A stretch of 64,000 bases of DNA from Hymenobacter sp. BT188 (GTDB lineage Bacteria > Bacteroidota > Bacteroidia > Cytophagales > Hymenobacteraceae), in assembly GCF_014333585.1 (NCBI RefSeq), contig NZ_JACSCW010000001.1, positions 620,001 to 684,000 on the forward strand, in the 5' to 3' direction. This document shows positions 26,662 through 35,849 of the stretch, in pieces. The notes below the pieces were generated by a model, which was not told the origin of the DNA, searched no databases, and saw nothing but the letters and a program-made list of their open reading frames with translations. A program made the position numbers and the translations under genes. Each line of letters begins with the position of its first letter. Position 1 is the first letter of the stretch.

Positions 26662-26748
26662 TGTCTTCCTGACGAAGGAAGGACCTTCTCACATGAGCAC
26701 TAACAAGCCGCTCAACTGGCATAAGGTCCTTCCTTCGTCAGGATGACA
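26662..26748. repeat. REP-like inverted repeat, family A copy 2
   Basis: Arms at 26662-26687 and 26723-26748, one mismatch, 35-nt centre. Same arms as the copy at 22442-22534 but with an unrelated centre. It lies between the ureidopropionase and preT genes. Confidence 0.88.
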
Positions 26749-26820
26749 GGTTGCAGGGAAGGGAATTGATGAAAGATGACAAGTTCAAGAATGACACATT
26801 TCTAACCTATTGCCAGTCTC

Positions 26821-28149
26821 ATGGCCGAGTTCATGCCACCCTCCTCCGAACAGGAGTTTCACGCCAATTTCGCTCAGCTTAAGCCCCGAATGAACAATAC
26901 GGAGGCGCTTTACGAAAGCTCGCGCTGCCTGTTTTGCTTCGACGCGCCCTGCATCAAGGCGTGCCCTACCGGCATTGACATTCCACAGTTTATCCGGCAG
27001 ATTAATACGGGTAACGTGACGGGGGCGGCGCTTACTATTTACGAGGCCAACTACTTCGGTAACGCCTGCGGTAAGGTGTGCCCCACGGAGGTGCTGTGCG
27101 AGGGAGCGTGTGTGTACAACTTGCAGGAGGTAAAGCCCATAGAGATTGGGCGGCTGCAAAGCTTTGCGACGCGTCAGGTAATTGAAAGCCATAAGTACCT
27201 CTTCGAACCGGGGCAGGCTAATGGCCGCAAAGTCGCCATCATCGGGGCGGGGCCGGCGGGTATTTCCTGCGCCTGCGAGCTTCGGGCGCTGGGCTACGAG
27301 GTCGATATTTTTGAGGCTAAATCCCAGCCTTCGGGCCTCACGGTGCATGGGGTGGCGCCCTACAAAATCACCAACGAAGAAGTGCTGGCCGAAATGGAGT
27401 ACCTGCAAACGCAGTTTGGCTACCGGGTGCAGTATAACTCGCCCATCTGCTCCCGGCCCGATTTGCTGGCCCTGGAAGAAGCCTACGACGCCATCTTTTT
27501 GGGCATTGGCCTGGGTAAAACCAATGCCTTGCTGCTGCCCGGCGAGGAGCGTGAAAACTGCGTGGGGGCGGTAGAGTTTATTGAGCAGTTGCGGCGTGAG
27601 CATCATCAGATACTGGTGGGCCGCAAGGTGATTGTGTTAGGAGGGGGCAACACGGCCATGGATGCGGCCTCCGAATCGGCCCGGCTGGGCGCTGAGGATG
27701 TGATTCTGGCGTATCGGCGCAGCAAGGAGGACATGGGCGCTTACGACTTCGAATACGACTTGGCTAAAAGTGTGGGCGTGAAAGGGTTGTTCAACGTGGC
27801 GCCAGTCGAGATTGTGGGTAATGGGCGGGTTGAAGGCGTAAAATTTATCCGCACCGCCACCGTAGACGGACAGGTGCAGGCCGTGCCCGGCAGCGAGTTC
27901 GTGGAGCCCTGCGACATGGTCATTAAAGCCACCGGCCAAGCTAAGCAAACAACTTTTCTGAGCTTGATTCTGGGTTTGCAGCTCGATAGTAAAGGTCGGA
28001 TTGTAGCTGATACGCACACGTATCAAACAACTAACCCTCAGTATTTTGCCTCGGGCGATGCCCTCAATGGTGGCGCGGAAGTAGTGAACGCCGCCGCCGA
28101 AGCGAAAGTAGCGGCGCGAGGTATTCATCACTATCTGTCAGCCCGGTAA
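26821..28149 (+). CDS. preT: NAD-dependent dihydropyrimidine dehydrogenase, PreT subunit
   Basis: 442 residues. It supplies electrons from NADH through FAD and iron-sulfur clusters to PreA. An N-terminal cluster domain has CLFCFDAPCIKACPTGIDIP (about 38-57) and GNACGKVCP...CEGACV (about 80-100). The FAD site is VAIIGAGPAGISCACELRAL (about 138-157), the NAD site VIVLGGGNTAMDAASESARL (about 277-296). It resembles the N-terminal half of eukaryotic dihydropyrimidine dehydrogenase. About 90 bp separate it from preA. Confidence 0.92.
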   Translation: MAEFMPPSSEQEFHANFAQLKPRMNNTEALYESSRCLFCFDAPCIKACPTGIDIPQFIRQINTGNVTGAALTIYEANYFGNACGKVCPTEVLCEGACVYNLQEVKPIEIGRLQSFATRQVIESHKYLFEPGQANGRKVAIIGAGPAGISCACELRALGYEVDIFEAKSQPSGLTVHGVAPYKITNEEVLAEMEYLQTQFGYRVQYNSPICSRPDLLALEEAYDAIFLGIGLGKTNALLLPGEERENCVGAVEFIEQLRREHHQILVGRKVIVLGGGNTAMDAASESARLGAEDVILAYRRSKEDMGAYDFEYDLAKSVGVKGLFNVAPVEIVGNGRVEGVKFIRTATVDGQVQAVPGSEFVEPCDMVIKATGQAKQTTFLSLILGLQLDSKGRIVADTHTYQTTNPQYFASGDALNGGAEVVNAAAEAKVAARGIHHYLSAR

Positions 28150-28242
28150 AAAAGCCCCCCAGTATTACTTGTTAGCACTTTAGGATTCTAATTCAGCTCT
28201 CGCTCGGACGCAGCTAATGGCGTTCTTTTACCTGAATCTTCC

Positions 28243-29643
28243 ATGCCGGACCTCTCCATTAACTTCGCCGGAATTAAGTCGCCAAATCCTTTCTGGCTGG
28301 CCTCGGCGCCGCCCACCAACTCGGGCTATCAGGTGATGAAGGCCTTTGATGCAGGTTGGGGCGGGGCCGTTTGGAAAACGCTGGGCGTGCCGGTCGTGAA
28401 CGTATCGAGCCGTTACGGGGGCGTGAACTATCGCGACAAGCGCCTGATCGGTTTCAACAACATTGAGCTGATTTCAGACCGCCCGCTGGTGGACAACCTC
28501 CGCGAAATTGAGGAAGTGAAAAAGCACTTTCCGCACCACGCCGTCATTGCCTCCTTGATGGTGCAGAGTCGGGAGGAGTGGCACCAGATTGTGCGCGACG
28601 TAACCAATGCCGGCTCCGACGGCATTGAGCTGAACTTTGGCTGCCCCCACGGCATGTGTGAGCGGGGCATGGGCTCGGCGGTAGGACAGGAGCCGGACGT
28701 ACTGCGCACTATCGTGGAATGGGTGATGGAAGTAGCTCAGATTCCAGTCATAGTGAAGCTCACGCCCAATATTTCTGATATCACGGAGCCCGCACGTGCC
28801 GCTCGCGAAGGCGGGGCCGACGCCATTTCGCTGATCAATACAATTCAAAGCATCGTTGGTGTTGACTTGGATTTATTCGCGCCTTACCCGATTGTAGATG
28901 GCAAAGGCACAAATGGCGGCTACTGTGGCCCGGCCGTGAAACCCATTGCCTTAAACATGGTGAAAAACTGCGCCCAGGATCCGCACGTGCAGCTACCGAT
29001 TTCCGGTATCGGCGGGATTGAAAACTGGCGTGATGCCGTAGAGCACATCTTGCTGGGGGCCAGCTCGGTGCAGATTTGTACGGCAGCCATGCACTTCGGC
29101 TTCGGCATAATCCGCGAGATGACGGCCGGGTTGGAGCAGTACATGACGGACAAGGGCTTCCACACCATTTATGACATGGTGGGCAAGGCTTTGCCCAATG
29201 TAAAGCACTGGGAAGACCTGAACCTGAAGTACAAGGTGACGGCCAACATTCACGAAGACAAGTGTATCGGCTGCCAACTCTGCTACACGGCCTGCGAAGA
29301 CGGCGCCCACCAGGCCATTGCCCTGCGGGAAGGCACGCGTGTACCCGAAATCATTGAGGAAAACTGCGTGGGCTGCAATCTGTGCTCCTTGGTTTGCCCG
29401 GTCGAGAACTGCATTACCATGGATCGGACGGATGATGGCACCGAGCACCTGACGTGGAAGGAACGCACGCTGGCCGGCACCATTCCCACTGACTTCAACG
29501 ACGAGCGGGCCGGCGGCCTGCACCATTGGGTACCCGAACCGACTGCTGCGCTGGGAAAAGAAAAGCACAAAACCCTGCCCGGCAAGGCGCGCCAGCTAGG
29601 GCACCCAGCTCCCACAATTACCGATCTGTTAAGGAAGGAATAG
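28243..29643 (+). CDS. preA: NAD-dependent dihydropyrimidine dehydrogenase, PreA subunit
   Basis: 466 residues. Reduces uracil and thymine to dihydro forms on FMN. The DHODH-like barrel (1-320) shows NFAGIKSPNPFWLASAPPTN (7-26), ELNFGCPHG (about 129) with the active-site Cys region GMGSAVGQ, KLTPNI (about 173) and ISGIGGI (about 252). C-terminal ferredoxin domain: CIGCQLCYTAC (about 346) and CVGCNLCSLVCPVENC (about 380), two [4Fe-4S] clusters. Slightly longer than the E. coli protein because of a C-terminal tail after residue 410. Confidence 0.92.
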   Translation: MPDLSINFAGIKSPNPFWLASAPPTNSGYQVMKAFDAGWGGAVWKTLGVPVVNVSSRYGGVNYRDKRLIGFNNIELISDRPLVDNLREIEEVKKHFPHHAVIASLMVQSREEWHQIVRDVTNAGSDGIELNFGCPHGMCERGMGSAVGQEPDVLRTIVEWVMEVAQIPVIVKLTPNISDITEPARAAREGGADAISLINTIQSIVGVDLDLFAPYPIVDGKGTNGGYCGPAVKPIALNMVKNCAQDPHVQLPISGIGGIENWRDAVEHILLGASSVQICTAAMHFGFGIIREMTAGLEQYMTDKGFHTIYDMVGKALPNVKHWEDLNLKYKVTANIHEDKCIGCQLCYTACEDGAHQAIALREGTRVPEIIEENCVGCNLCSLVCPVENCITMDRTDDGTEHLTWKERTLAGTIPTDFNDERAGGLHHWVPEPTAALGKEKHKTLPGKARQLGHPAPTITDLLRKE

Positions 29644-29724
29644 GTTTACTAGTGCTGGAGGTGTAGTCGATTACAGGGCAATATATCAATCGTTTATGTA
29701 AAAATTTACTTAAACAAAATTCGA

Positions 29725-31248
29725 ATGGAAACGACCCGGCAGCCAACAAAAAGCCCCCCAGATTCCGGTTTGACCAGTGAAGATTTGGCCCCCGTAACTT
29801 TGCAGGAGCGTACCTGGAATACTTGGAATTACGCCGCGCTCTGGATCAGTATGAGCTTGTGCATTCCGACCTACATGCTGGCTAGCTCCCTCATCGAAGG
29901 TGGTATGAACTGGTGGCAAGCCATCCTCACCATCTTTCTGGGAAACAGCATTGTGCTGGCTCCCATGATTCTGAACGGGCGAGCGGGTGCCACGTATGGT
30001 ATTCCGTTTCCAGTGTTTGCGCGGGTGAGCTTTGGGGTGCGGGGGGCAAATATTCCGGCCATGATGCGCGCCATTATTGCCTGCGGCTGGTTTGGCATCC
30101 AAACCTGGATAGGAGGGTACGCGCTCTATCAAATGATGAAGTTGTGGGTGCCGGGCATCGCCACGTTGCCCGCTATTTTTCCGGCTTCCTGGTCTTTGGA
30201 AACCGGACCGGCGCTGATGTTTTTGCTCTTCTGGCTGCTCAATATCTACGTGGTGTATCTGGGCGTTGACAGCATCAAGAAGCTGCTGGTGTTCAAAGCA
30301 TTCTTCCTGCCGTTCGCCGCACTGGCTCTGCTGTTCTGGGCCATCAGGGCGGGGAATGGCCTCGGGCCCATATTGGCGCAGCCAGCCAAGTTTACCTCTT
30401 CGGCGGAGTTCTGGGCTTTCTTCTTCCCCTCCCTGACGGGCATGGTGGGCTTTTGGGCTACTTTATCCCTTAATATTCCGGACTTTACGCGGTATGCGAA
30501 AAGCCAGCGCGCCCAGGTGGTCGGGCAGGCCTTGGGGCTGCCTTTGCCCATGACGCTTTTTGCCTTTATCGGGGTGGTGGTTACCTCGGCCACCTTCCTG
30601 ATTTACGGGCAAACGATTTGGGATCCGGTGGTGCTGGCGGGACGGTTTGATAGCAAGCTGCTGGTAAGCGTGGCCATGGTGGCCGTGGCCCTTTCCACGC
30701 TGGCCACCAACATCGCGGCCAATATTGTGAGTCCGGCCAACGATTTTGCTAACCTTTCCCCGGCCCATATCAGCTTCAAAACGGGCGGCTACATCACCGG
30801 CGTCATCGGTATTTTGATCTTTCCCTGGAAGCTGATTGCGGACCCGTCGGGCTATATTTTTACTTGGCTGGTGGGCTATTCGGCGCTGCTCGGCCCAATT
30901 GGAGGGATCATGATTGCCGATTATTATTTTATTCGCAAACAACAGCTGCACCTGCCCGACCTGTACCAATACACGGGTCGCTACGCCTATCAGAACGGCT
31001 TCAATACCAAGGCGCTCATTGCGCTTGTGGGGGGCATTTTGCCTAATATACCGGGCTTTCTGACCGTCATTGGCCTTGTGCCGAAGGGCGCTGTGTGGCC
31101 TTGGTTGGTGGCCGTATACGACTACGCCTGGTTTGTAGGCTTCTTTATTTCGGCCATTTCCTATTTGCTCATGATGAGCCGGCAAAAGCAAGCCGTGCAG
31201 CGGGAGCAGACTCAATTGCAAGGAGAGTTTCAGGTAAGCTCCATCTGA
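29725..31248 (+). CDS. NCS1-family nucleobase permease
   Basis: 507-residue inner-membrane transporter with about 12 membrane segments. NCS1 hallmarks: RTWNTWNYAALWISMS in the first helix (about 28-43), GNSIVLAPMILNGRAGATYG (about 77-96) and CGWFGIQTWIGG (about 125-136). NCS1 members carry uracil, allantoin, hydantoin or purines with H+ or Na+; the gene order here suggests uracil/thymine. The N-terminal KSPPDSG is encoded by a dispersed GCCCCCC motif close to the start codon. Last gene of the pyrimidine cluster. Confidence 0.87.
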   Translation: METTRQPTKSPPDSGLTSEDLAPVTLQERTWNTWNYAALWISMSLCIPTYMLASSLIEGGMNWWQAILTIFLGNSIVLAPMILNGRAGATYGIPFPVFARVSFGVRGANIPAMMRAIIACGWFGIQTWIGGYALYQMMKLWVPGIATLPAIFPASWSLETGPALMFLLFWLLNIYVVYLGVDSIKKLLVFKAFFLPFAALALLFWAIRAGNGLGPILAQPAKFTSSAEFWAFFFPSLTGMVGFWATLSLNIPDFTRYAKSQRAQVVGQALGLPLPMTLFAFIGVVVTSATFLIYGQTIWDPVVLAGRFDSKLLVSVAMVAVALSTLATNIAANIVSPANDFANLSPAHISFKTGGYITGVIGILIFPWKLIADPSGYIFTWLVGYSALLGPIGGIMIADYYFIRKQQLHLPDLYQYTGRYAYQNGFNTKALIALVGGILPNIPGFLTVIGLVPKGAVWPWLVAVYDYAWFVGFFISAISYLLMMSRQKQAVQREQTQLQGEFQVSSI

Positions 31249-31446
31249 AAGACTGTGGCTGCCCACCTTGCGCAAGAAGCCAACAATTTTTGTTGCTGAT
31301 AGATTCTGAAGTAGCTGTGCTTTGCTGCCATAAATGAATTGTAGTAGCCTTTACACGGGGTTGCTAACTGCGTCGTCTACCTTTATGGCTTAGGGTTGAG
31401 GCATCAAGATGGTGCTGGGCTCGTATAACCAGATAGATTCGCAGCT

Positions 31447-32262
31447 ATGGACGTCTTGAAGCGCAATAATGTTAGTGTAAGTGGGGCTGGTTCACAGACC
31501 ATGGTTTTTGTGCACGGCTTTGGCTGCAACCAGCGCATGTGGCGGTTGGTAGCGCCAGCCTTCGAGGCGCGCTACCGGGTGGTGCTGCTTGATTTGGTAG
31601 GAGCCGGACAGTCAGACCTTACAGCTTACGACCCCGCTCGCTACAGTAGCTTAGCGGCTCACGCGGAGGATATATTGGAAGTATTGCGGACTCTGAATCT
31701 GTCGGATGCCGTTTTTGTGGGCCACTCCGTAAGTGCCATGATTGGGGTGCTGGCGGTCATCAAAGACCCGACCCGGTTTTCTCGGCTGATATTGGTGGCG
31801 CCCTCGCCGCGCTACCTCAACGATGAGGGCTATAATGGTGGCTTTGAGGCAGCTGACATTGAGGAGCTGCTGGAAACTATGGACAATAACTATCTGGGTT
31901 GGTCGGCAGCCGTCACGCCCATGATTATGGGCCATGCCGACCGGCCTGCGCTGACGGAAGAGCTAAACAATAGCTTTTGCAACACCGACCCGACCATTGC
32001 CCGGCACTTCGCCCGGGTCACCTTCTTATCTGATAATCGGGCTGATTTGCCTCTGGTGCGTACTCCAACGCTGATTTTGCAGTGCGCGCACGATGCGCTG
32101 GCCCCGGTGGCGGTGGGGGGCTTTTTGCACCAGCAGATACCCAATAGCCAGCTGGTAATGCTGGATACCTCCGGTCATTGCCCGCATCTGAGTGCTCCAG
32201 AAGCTACCATTAAGGCCATTGAGGCATTCTTGGAACCTATATCTAGCGTATCCAGCCTATGA
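31447..32262 (+). CDS. RsbQ-like alpha/beta hydrolase (sensor type)
   Basis: 271 residues. FVHGFGCNQRMW (21-32), VGHSVSAMIG with Ser94, Asp216 in CAHDALAP and His244 in GHCPHLSAP match the RsbQ/D14/KAI2 group, in which a hydrolase pocket binds or cuts a small ligand and signals to a partner. The stop codon overlaps the start of a PAS histidine kinase gene by 4 nt (ATGA). In B. subtilis RsbQ works with the PAS protein phosphatase RsbP in the energy-stress response; here the PAS partner is a kinase. Ligand unknown; the coupling is inference from gene order. Confidence 0.82.
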   Translation: MDVLKRNNVSVSGAGSQTMVFVHGFGCNQRMWRLVAPAFEARYRVVLLDLVGAGQSDLTAYDPARYSSLAAHAEDILEVLRTLNLSDAVFVGHSVSAMIGVLAVIKDPTRFSRLILVAPSPRYLNDEGYNGGFEAADIEELLETMDNNYLGWSAAVTPMIMGHADRPALTEELNNSFCNTDPTIARHFARVTFLSDNRADLPLVRTPTLILQCAHDALAPVAVGGFLHQQIPNSQLVMLDTSGHCPHLSAPEATIKAIEAFLEPISSVSSL

Positions 32263-33425
32263 GTGAGGCTGACGAAAAACCATTGCCCGAACTAGACCTG
32301 CGGCTGACGGAAGAAAATCCGGATGACCTTTACGAGCATGCGCCCTGTGGCTACTGCTCTTGCCTGCCCGACGGCACGTTGGTAAAGATCAACCAGACAA
32401 TGCTGGATTGGCTGGGCTATACGCGCCAGGAACTGGTGGCCCGTTTATGCCTGCAGCAGCTATTTACCATTGGTGGGCGTCTGCACTACGAAATGCACTG
32501 TGCGCCCCTTCTGATACTGCAGGGGCAGGTGAGGGAGATAAGTTATACTCTGCGCCGCAAAGATGGCTCTACGCTGCCTGTGCTGATGAATGCGGTGCTG
32601 CGCCGCGATACCGACGACAAGCCGCTGCTCATTCGCGTTACCATGTTCGATATCACCGACCGGCGCAAGTATGAGCAGGAATTACTGCGGGCAAAGGATG
32701 AGGCCGAAAAGCAACGAGAACTGTTACAGCACCAAAATGAGCAGCTCACCCGCATTAATGCCGACTTGGATGGCTTTGTGTATACTGCCTCCCACGACCT
32801 CAAGCAGCCTATTCATAATATGGCCGGGCTGCTGAATGAATTCAAATCCATTGCCACCTTCCACGATCCGGAGGCCGACAAGATGATCGGCATGTTTGAT
32901 CAGGCTTTGCAGCAAATTCTGCAAACGATTGAAGGGCTGACCGAGGTAGTGCAACGGCCGCGTGAGCTGGAACAGGCGGCCACCGAAGCTGTGGACTTGC
33001 TACCCTTCACTGAGGAAATTATTCGCAGTCTGCAGCCGCGGGAGGTAAAGGACGTGTTTAAGCTGGATTTTGCCGCGGTGCCTACCTTGCGCATCGCGCG
33101 TACCGCCCTGCAAAGTATTCTTTATAACCTCCTTAGCAACGCGCTCAAATACGCCGACCCGAGTCGACCACCCCGGATTAGGGTAAGCACAAGGCTCGAA
33201 AATGATGTGCCCGTGCTGAGCGTGCAGGATAATGGTCGGGGAATTAACATCGAACGCCATAGGAGCCAGCTTTTTCAGCTTTTCCGGCGCTTTCACCCGG
33301 AGGTAGAAGGCGTGGGCATTGGGCTGTATCTGGTCAATCGTTTGGTAGCACAGGCTGGGGGGCAAATTGAGGTGGAAAGTGAGGTAGGGAAGGGCACTAC
33401 GTTTCACCTGTATCTGCCACAGTAG
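32259..33425 (+). CDS. PAS-domain sensor histidine kinase, no transmembrane segment
   Basis: 388 residues, apparently cytoplasmic. PAS domain about 22-137 (YEHAPCGYCSCLPDGTLVKI, ending TMFDITDRRKYEQE), a coiled-coil linker to about 170, HisKA with TASHDLKQPIHN (phospho-acceptor His179), then HATPase_c with NLLSNALKYA (N box), VQDNGRGI (G1), LFQLFRRFH (F box) and GVGIGLYLV (G2). No response regulator is adjacent, so its target is elsewhere. Translational coupling to the RsbQ-like gene suggests that protein controls the PAS domain. Confidence 0.88.
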   Translation: MSEADEKPLPELDLRLTEENPDDLYEHAPCGYCSCLPDGTLVKINQTMLDWLGYTRQELVARLCLQQLFTIGGRLHYEMHCAPLLILQGQVREISYTLRRKDGSTLPVLMNAVLRRDTDDKPLLIRVTMFDITDRRKYEQELLRAKDEAEKQRELLQHQNEQLTRINADLDGFVYTASHDLKQPIHNMAGLLNEFKSIATFHDPEADKMIGMFDQALQQILQTIEGLTEVVQRPRELEQAATEAVDLLPFTEEIIRSLQPREVKDVFKLDFAAVPTLRIARTALQSILYNLLSNALKYADPSRPPRIRVSTRLENDVPVLSVQDNGRGINIERHRSQLFQLFRRFHPEVEGVGIGLYLVNRLVAQAGGQIEVESEVGKGTTFHLYLPQ

Positions 33426-33538
33426 GTAACTGGTCAGACATTTAAAGCGCTACTTTAGTCTAGCCGAATCATCATACCGCTTCCTAAGTAGTAGTTGTAT
33501 CGTATAACTACTGCCTTTCACTACCATTTCCATCTTCT

Positions 33539-34975
33539 ATGGCTTTCTCTACCCGTTGGTGCCTGGTGCTGAGCACTATAATCCTTCTCGGCACTAGTGT
33601 GCTGAGTGTGGCGCAGCAGTTCACTCCACAAGTACAGGAGTTCATCAAAGTGCAGGAACCGTCCGTCGCCTTAGTCGATGCGAAAGTCATTGACGGAACT
33701 GGCCGGCCGGCGCTGCTGCACCAAACGGTGTTGCTAAATCAGGGCCGCATTGTGCAGGTGGGCCCAGTGAAGAAAGTTAAAGTGCCCGCCGATGCGAAGG
33801 TGATTAACTGCGCGGGCAAGACGCTGATTCCTGGCTTAGTCATGCTGCACGAGCACCTATATTACACCATGCCGATGGGGGGCTTTTTTAACATTGCCCA
33901 GATGCCGTATTCATTTCCGCGCCTGTATCTGGCCGGCGGCGCTACCACTATCCGCACGGCCGGCAGCATTGAGCCCCAAACCGATCTGGCTATCAAGCGC
34001 ATGATTGGAGAAGGCAAGCTTATCGGGCCCGATATGGACGTGACCGCGCCGTACATGGAGGAGCCGAGTCTAGATATTCCCGCCTTGAACACCATCAATG
34101 GCCCCGAGGATGCCGCGGCAACCACGAAGTTCTGGGCCGACAAAGGCTGTACTTCCTTCAAGATGTACATGCACGCTACCCGCGCCGACCTGAAGGCCGT
34201 GGTCCAGCAAGCGCACCAGCGCAACCTCAAGATTACGGGCCATTTAGCCTCAATCACGTACCGCGAGGCTGCCGAGATTGGCATTGATAACCTCGAGCAC
34301 GGCTTCATGGCCAGCTCCGACTTTATGCCCAACAAAGCTCCCGATGTGGCCGATTATCCCGCCGCGCGTCAGGCGTTGCTGAAGCTGCCGGTCAATAGCC
34401 CCGCCATGAAAGAGCTGATTAGCTTCCTGGTCAGCAAGCGGGTCGCACTTACGTCTACCTTGCCTGTGTTTGAGCCTTATACGGGCCGCGAAGTAGTGCT
34501 GGGCGGCGGTATGGAAGCTCTAATTCCTCAGCTACAGGAGCGCGAGCAAGCCACCTGGCAGCAAAACCAGAATAAGGACACGGCCAGCTTGCGACTATTC
34601 AAGAAGGAAATGGTCTGGGAAAAGCAGTTCTACGACGCTGGGGGGCTTTTAGTATCCGGCACCGACCCAACGGGCGCCGGCCGCACCATTGCTGGGTATT
34701 CCAACCGCCGCCAATTAGAGTTGCTCGTGGAGGGCGGCTTTACACCGGTTCAGGCTATTAAAATAAGTACGCTCAACGGCGCTATTTACCTGGGGCGCGA
34801 GAAAGAAATTGGCACCATTGAGGCCGGCAAACAAGCCGATTTGGTCTTGATTAACGGCGACCCCGAGCAGGATATCAAGCAGGTGCGTCGCATGGAAATC
34901 GTCTTTAAGAAAGGCGTGGGCTTCGATTCCGTCAAGCTTTTTGAGACGATGAAGGGCAAAGTAGGCTTGAACTAG
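33539..34975 (+). CDS. Exported amidohydrolase-family protein
   Basis: 478 residues with a signal peptide (LVLSTIILLGTSVLSVAQ, 9-26). Amidohydrolase metal-site pattern: MLHEHLYY (HxH, about 103), SFKMYMH Lys (about 205), ITGHLAS His (about 230), LEHGF His (about 252), SGTDPTG Asp (about 380), and the usual C-terminal EAGKQADLVLINGDP strand. Imidazolonepropionase- and prolidase-type relatives cleave amide or cyclic imide bonds; the substrate here is not evident. Monocistronic. Confidence 0.78.
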   Translation: MAFSTRWCLVLSTIILLGTSVLSVAQQFTPQVQEFIKVQEPSVALVDAKVIDGTGRPALLHQTVLLNQGRIVQVGPVKKVKVPADAKVINCAGKTLIPGLVMLHEHLYYTMPMGGFFNIAQMPYSFPRLYLAGGATTIRTAGSIEPQTDLAIKRMIGEGKLIGPDMDVTAPYMEEPSLDIPALNTINGPEDAAATTKFWADKGCTSFKMYMHATRADLKAVVQQAHQRNLKITGHLASITYREAAEIGIDNLEHGFMASSDFMPNKAPDVADYPAARQALLKLPVNSPAMKELISFLVSKRVALTSTLPVFEPYTGREVVLGGGMEALIPQLQEREQATWQQNQNKDTASLRLFKKEMVWEKQFYDAGGLLVSGTDPTGAGRTIAGYSNRRQLELLVEGGFTPVQAIKISTLNGAIYLGREKEIGTIEAGKQADLVLINGDPEQDIKQVRRMEIVFKKGVGFDSVKLFETMKGKVGLN

Positions 34976-35058
34976 AGAGCCTAAAAAGCGTCCTGGGGGG
35001 CAAATTCGGATGTAAACTTGCTAGATCGAAAGTGCGGCCCAGTAATTCTACGGCGTTG

Positions 35059-35775
35059 CTATTCCTGGTTCTGATACTGATCGAGCAACTCGTGCAGGTC
35101 GGGCAGGCGGCGCTCAAACTGCGCCAGCAGAGCCGATGGTACGGGCACGGTGGTGCCATAGCGCGTGAGCAGATACCGCACCAAGGCCCGTAGCGCCTGC
35201 ACCTCTTCCTGCAACTGTAGGCGCACCATTTTCCAGCGCGTTTCGCCATCCGGCTGGGTGCGGCACACCTGCCTGACCGCTACCGTGTGGCTGACCACGG
35301 CCGCTAGCTTCTCCAGCATGCGCTGCTCATCCTCACTGAATACCCTGGGCTGACGGTCGATAATGCACAGAGCGCCAATTGGTTGGTGGTTGAGCATGCG
35401 CAACGGAGCCGCCGCATAAAACTGTATTTGGTTGTTGCGGGCAGCCTCAGCGGCCTGCTTCGTAATCAACGGGTTCTGTTCCTCTTCCACATCCTGATAC
35501 ACAACGGCTTTATCGTGGAGAATGGCAGTAGAGCACAGTGCCTCCTCCCGGGGCTGCTTTTCGTTGCCCGGCATCCCATGATTGGCTTTATAGAACACCT
35601 GCTCCTCGTCTACAAGGGCAATCAGCGAAATGGGCAAACTGAAAATGCGGGCGGTAAGCGCCACCAACTCGTCAAAAACAGTTTCGCGCAGTGCCGGCAG
35701 CAGGTCGTAGGAGCGCAGGCTGCTTAGCCGGGTGGCTTCGTCCTCGGGGAGTAGCCAAGAAGGAACTTCAGACAT
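35059..35775 (-). CDS. GAF-domain protein
   Basis: 238 residues. GAF domain about 28-170: FDELVALTARIFSLPISLIA, LVDEEQVFYKANHG, APLRMLNHQPIGALCIID. The C-terminal 60 residues are helical (RWKMVRLQLQEEVQALRALV). No output domain is present, so it is a stand-alone small-ligand or redox sensor or a partner of another signalling protein. This GAF type is frequent in Hymenobacter-like genomes. Start ATG at 35775 is the only good choice. Confidence 0.8.
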   Translation of the reverse strand: MSEVPSWLLPEDEATRLSSLRSYDLLPALRETVFDELVALTARIFSLPISLIALVDEEQVFYKANHGMPGNEKQPREEALCSTAILHDKAVVYQDVEEEQNPLITKQAAEAARNNQIQFYAAAPLRMLNHQPIGALCIIDRQPRVFSEDEQRMLEKLAAVVSHTVAVRQVCRTQPDGETRWKMVRLQLQEEVQALRALVRYLLTRYGTTVPVPSALLAQFERRLPDLHELLDQYQNQE

Positions 35776-35849
35776 GAAAAGCCGGCATTATGTAAGCAGA
35801 AGTATAAGGAGAAAGCGAAGGTAAGGCACCTTCGGCAAAGTACAATTTC

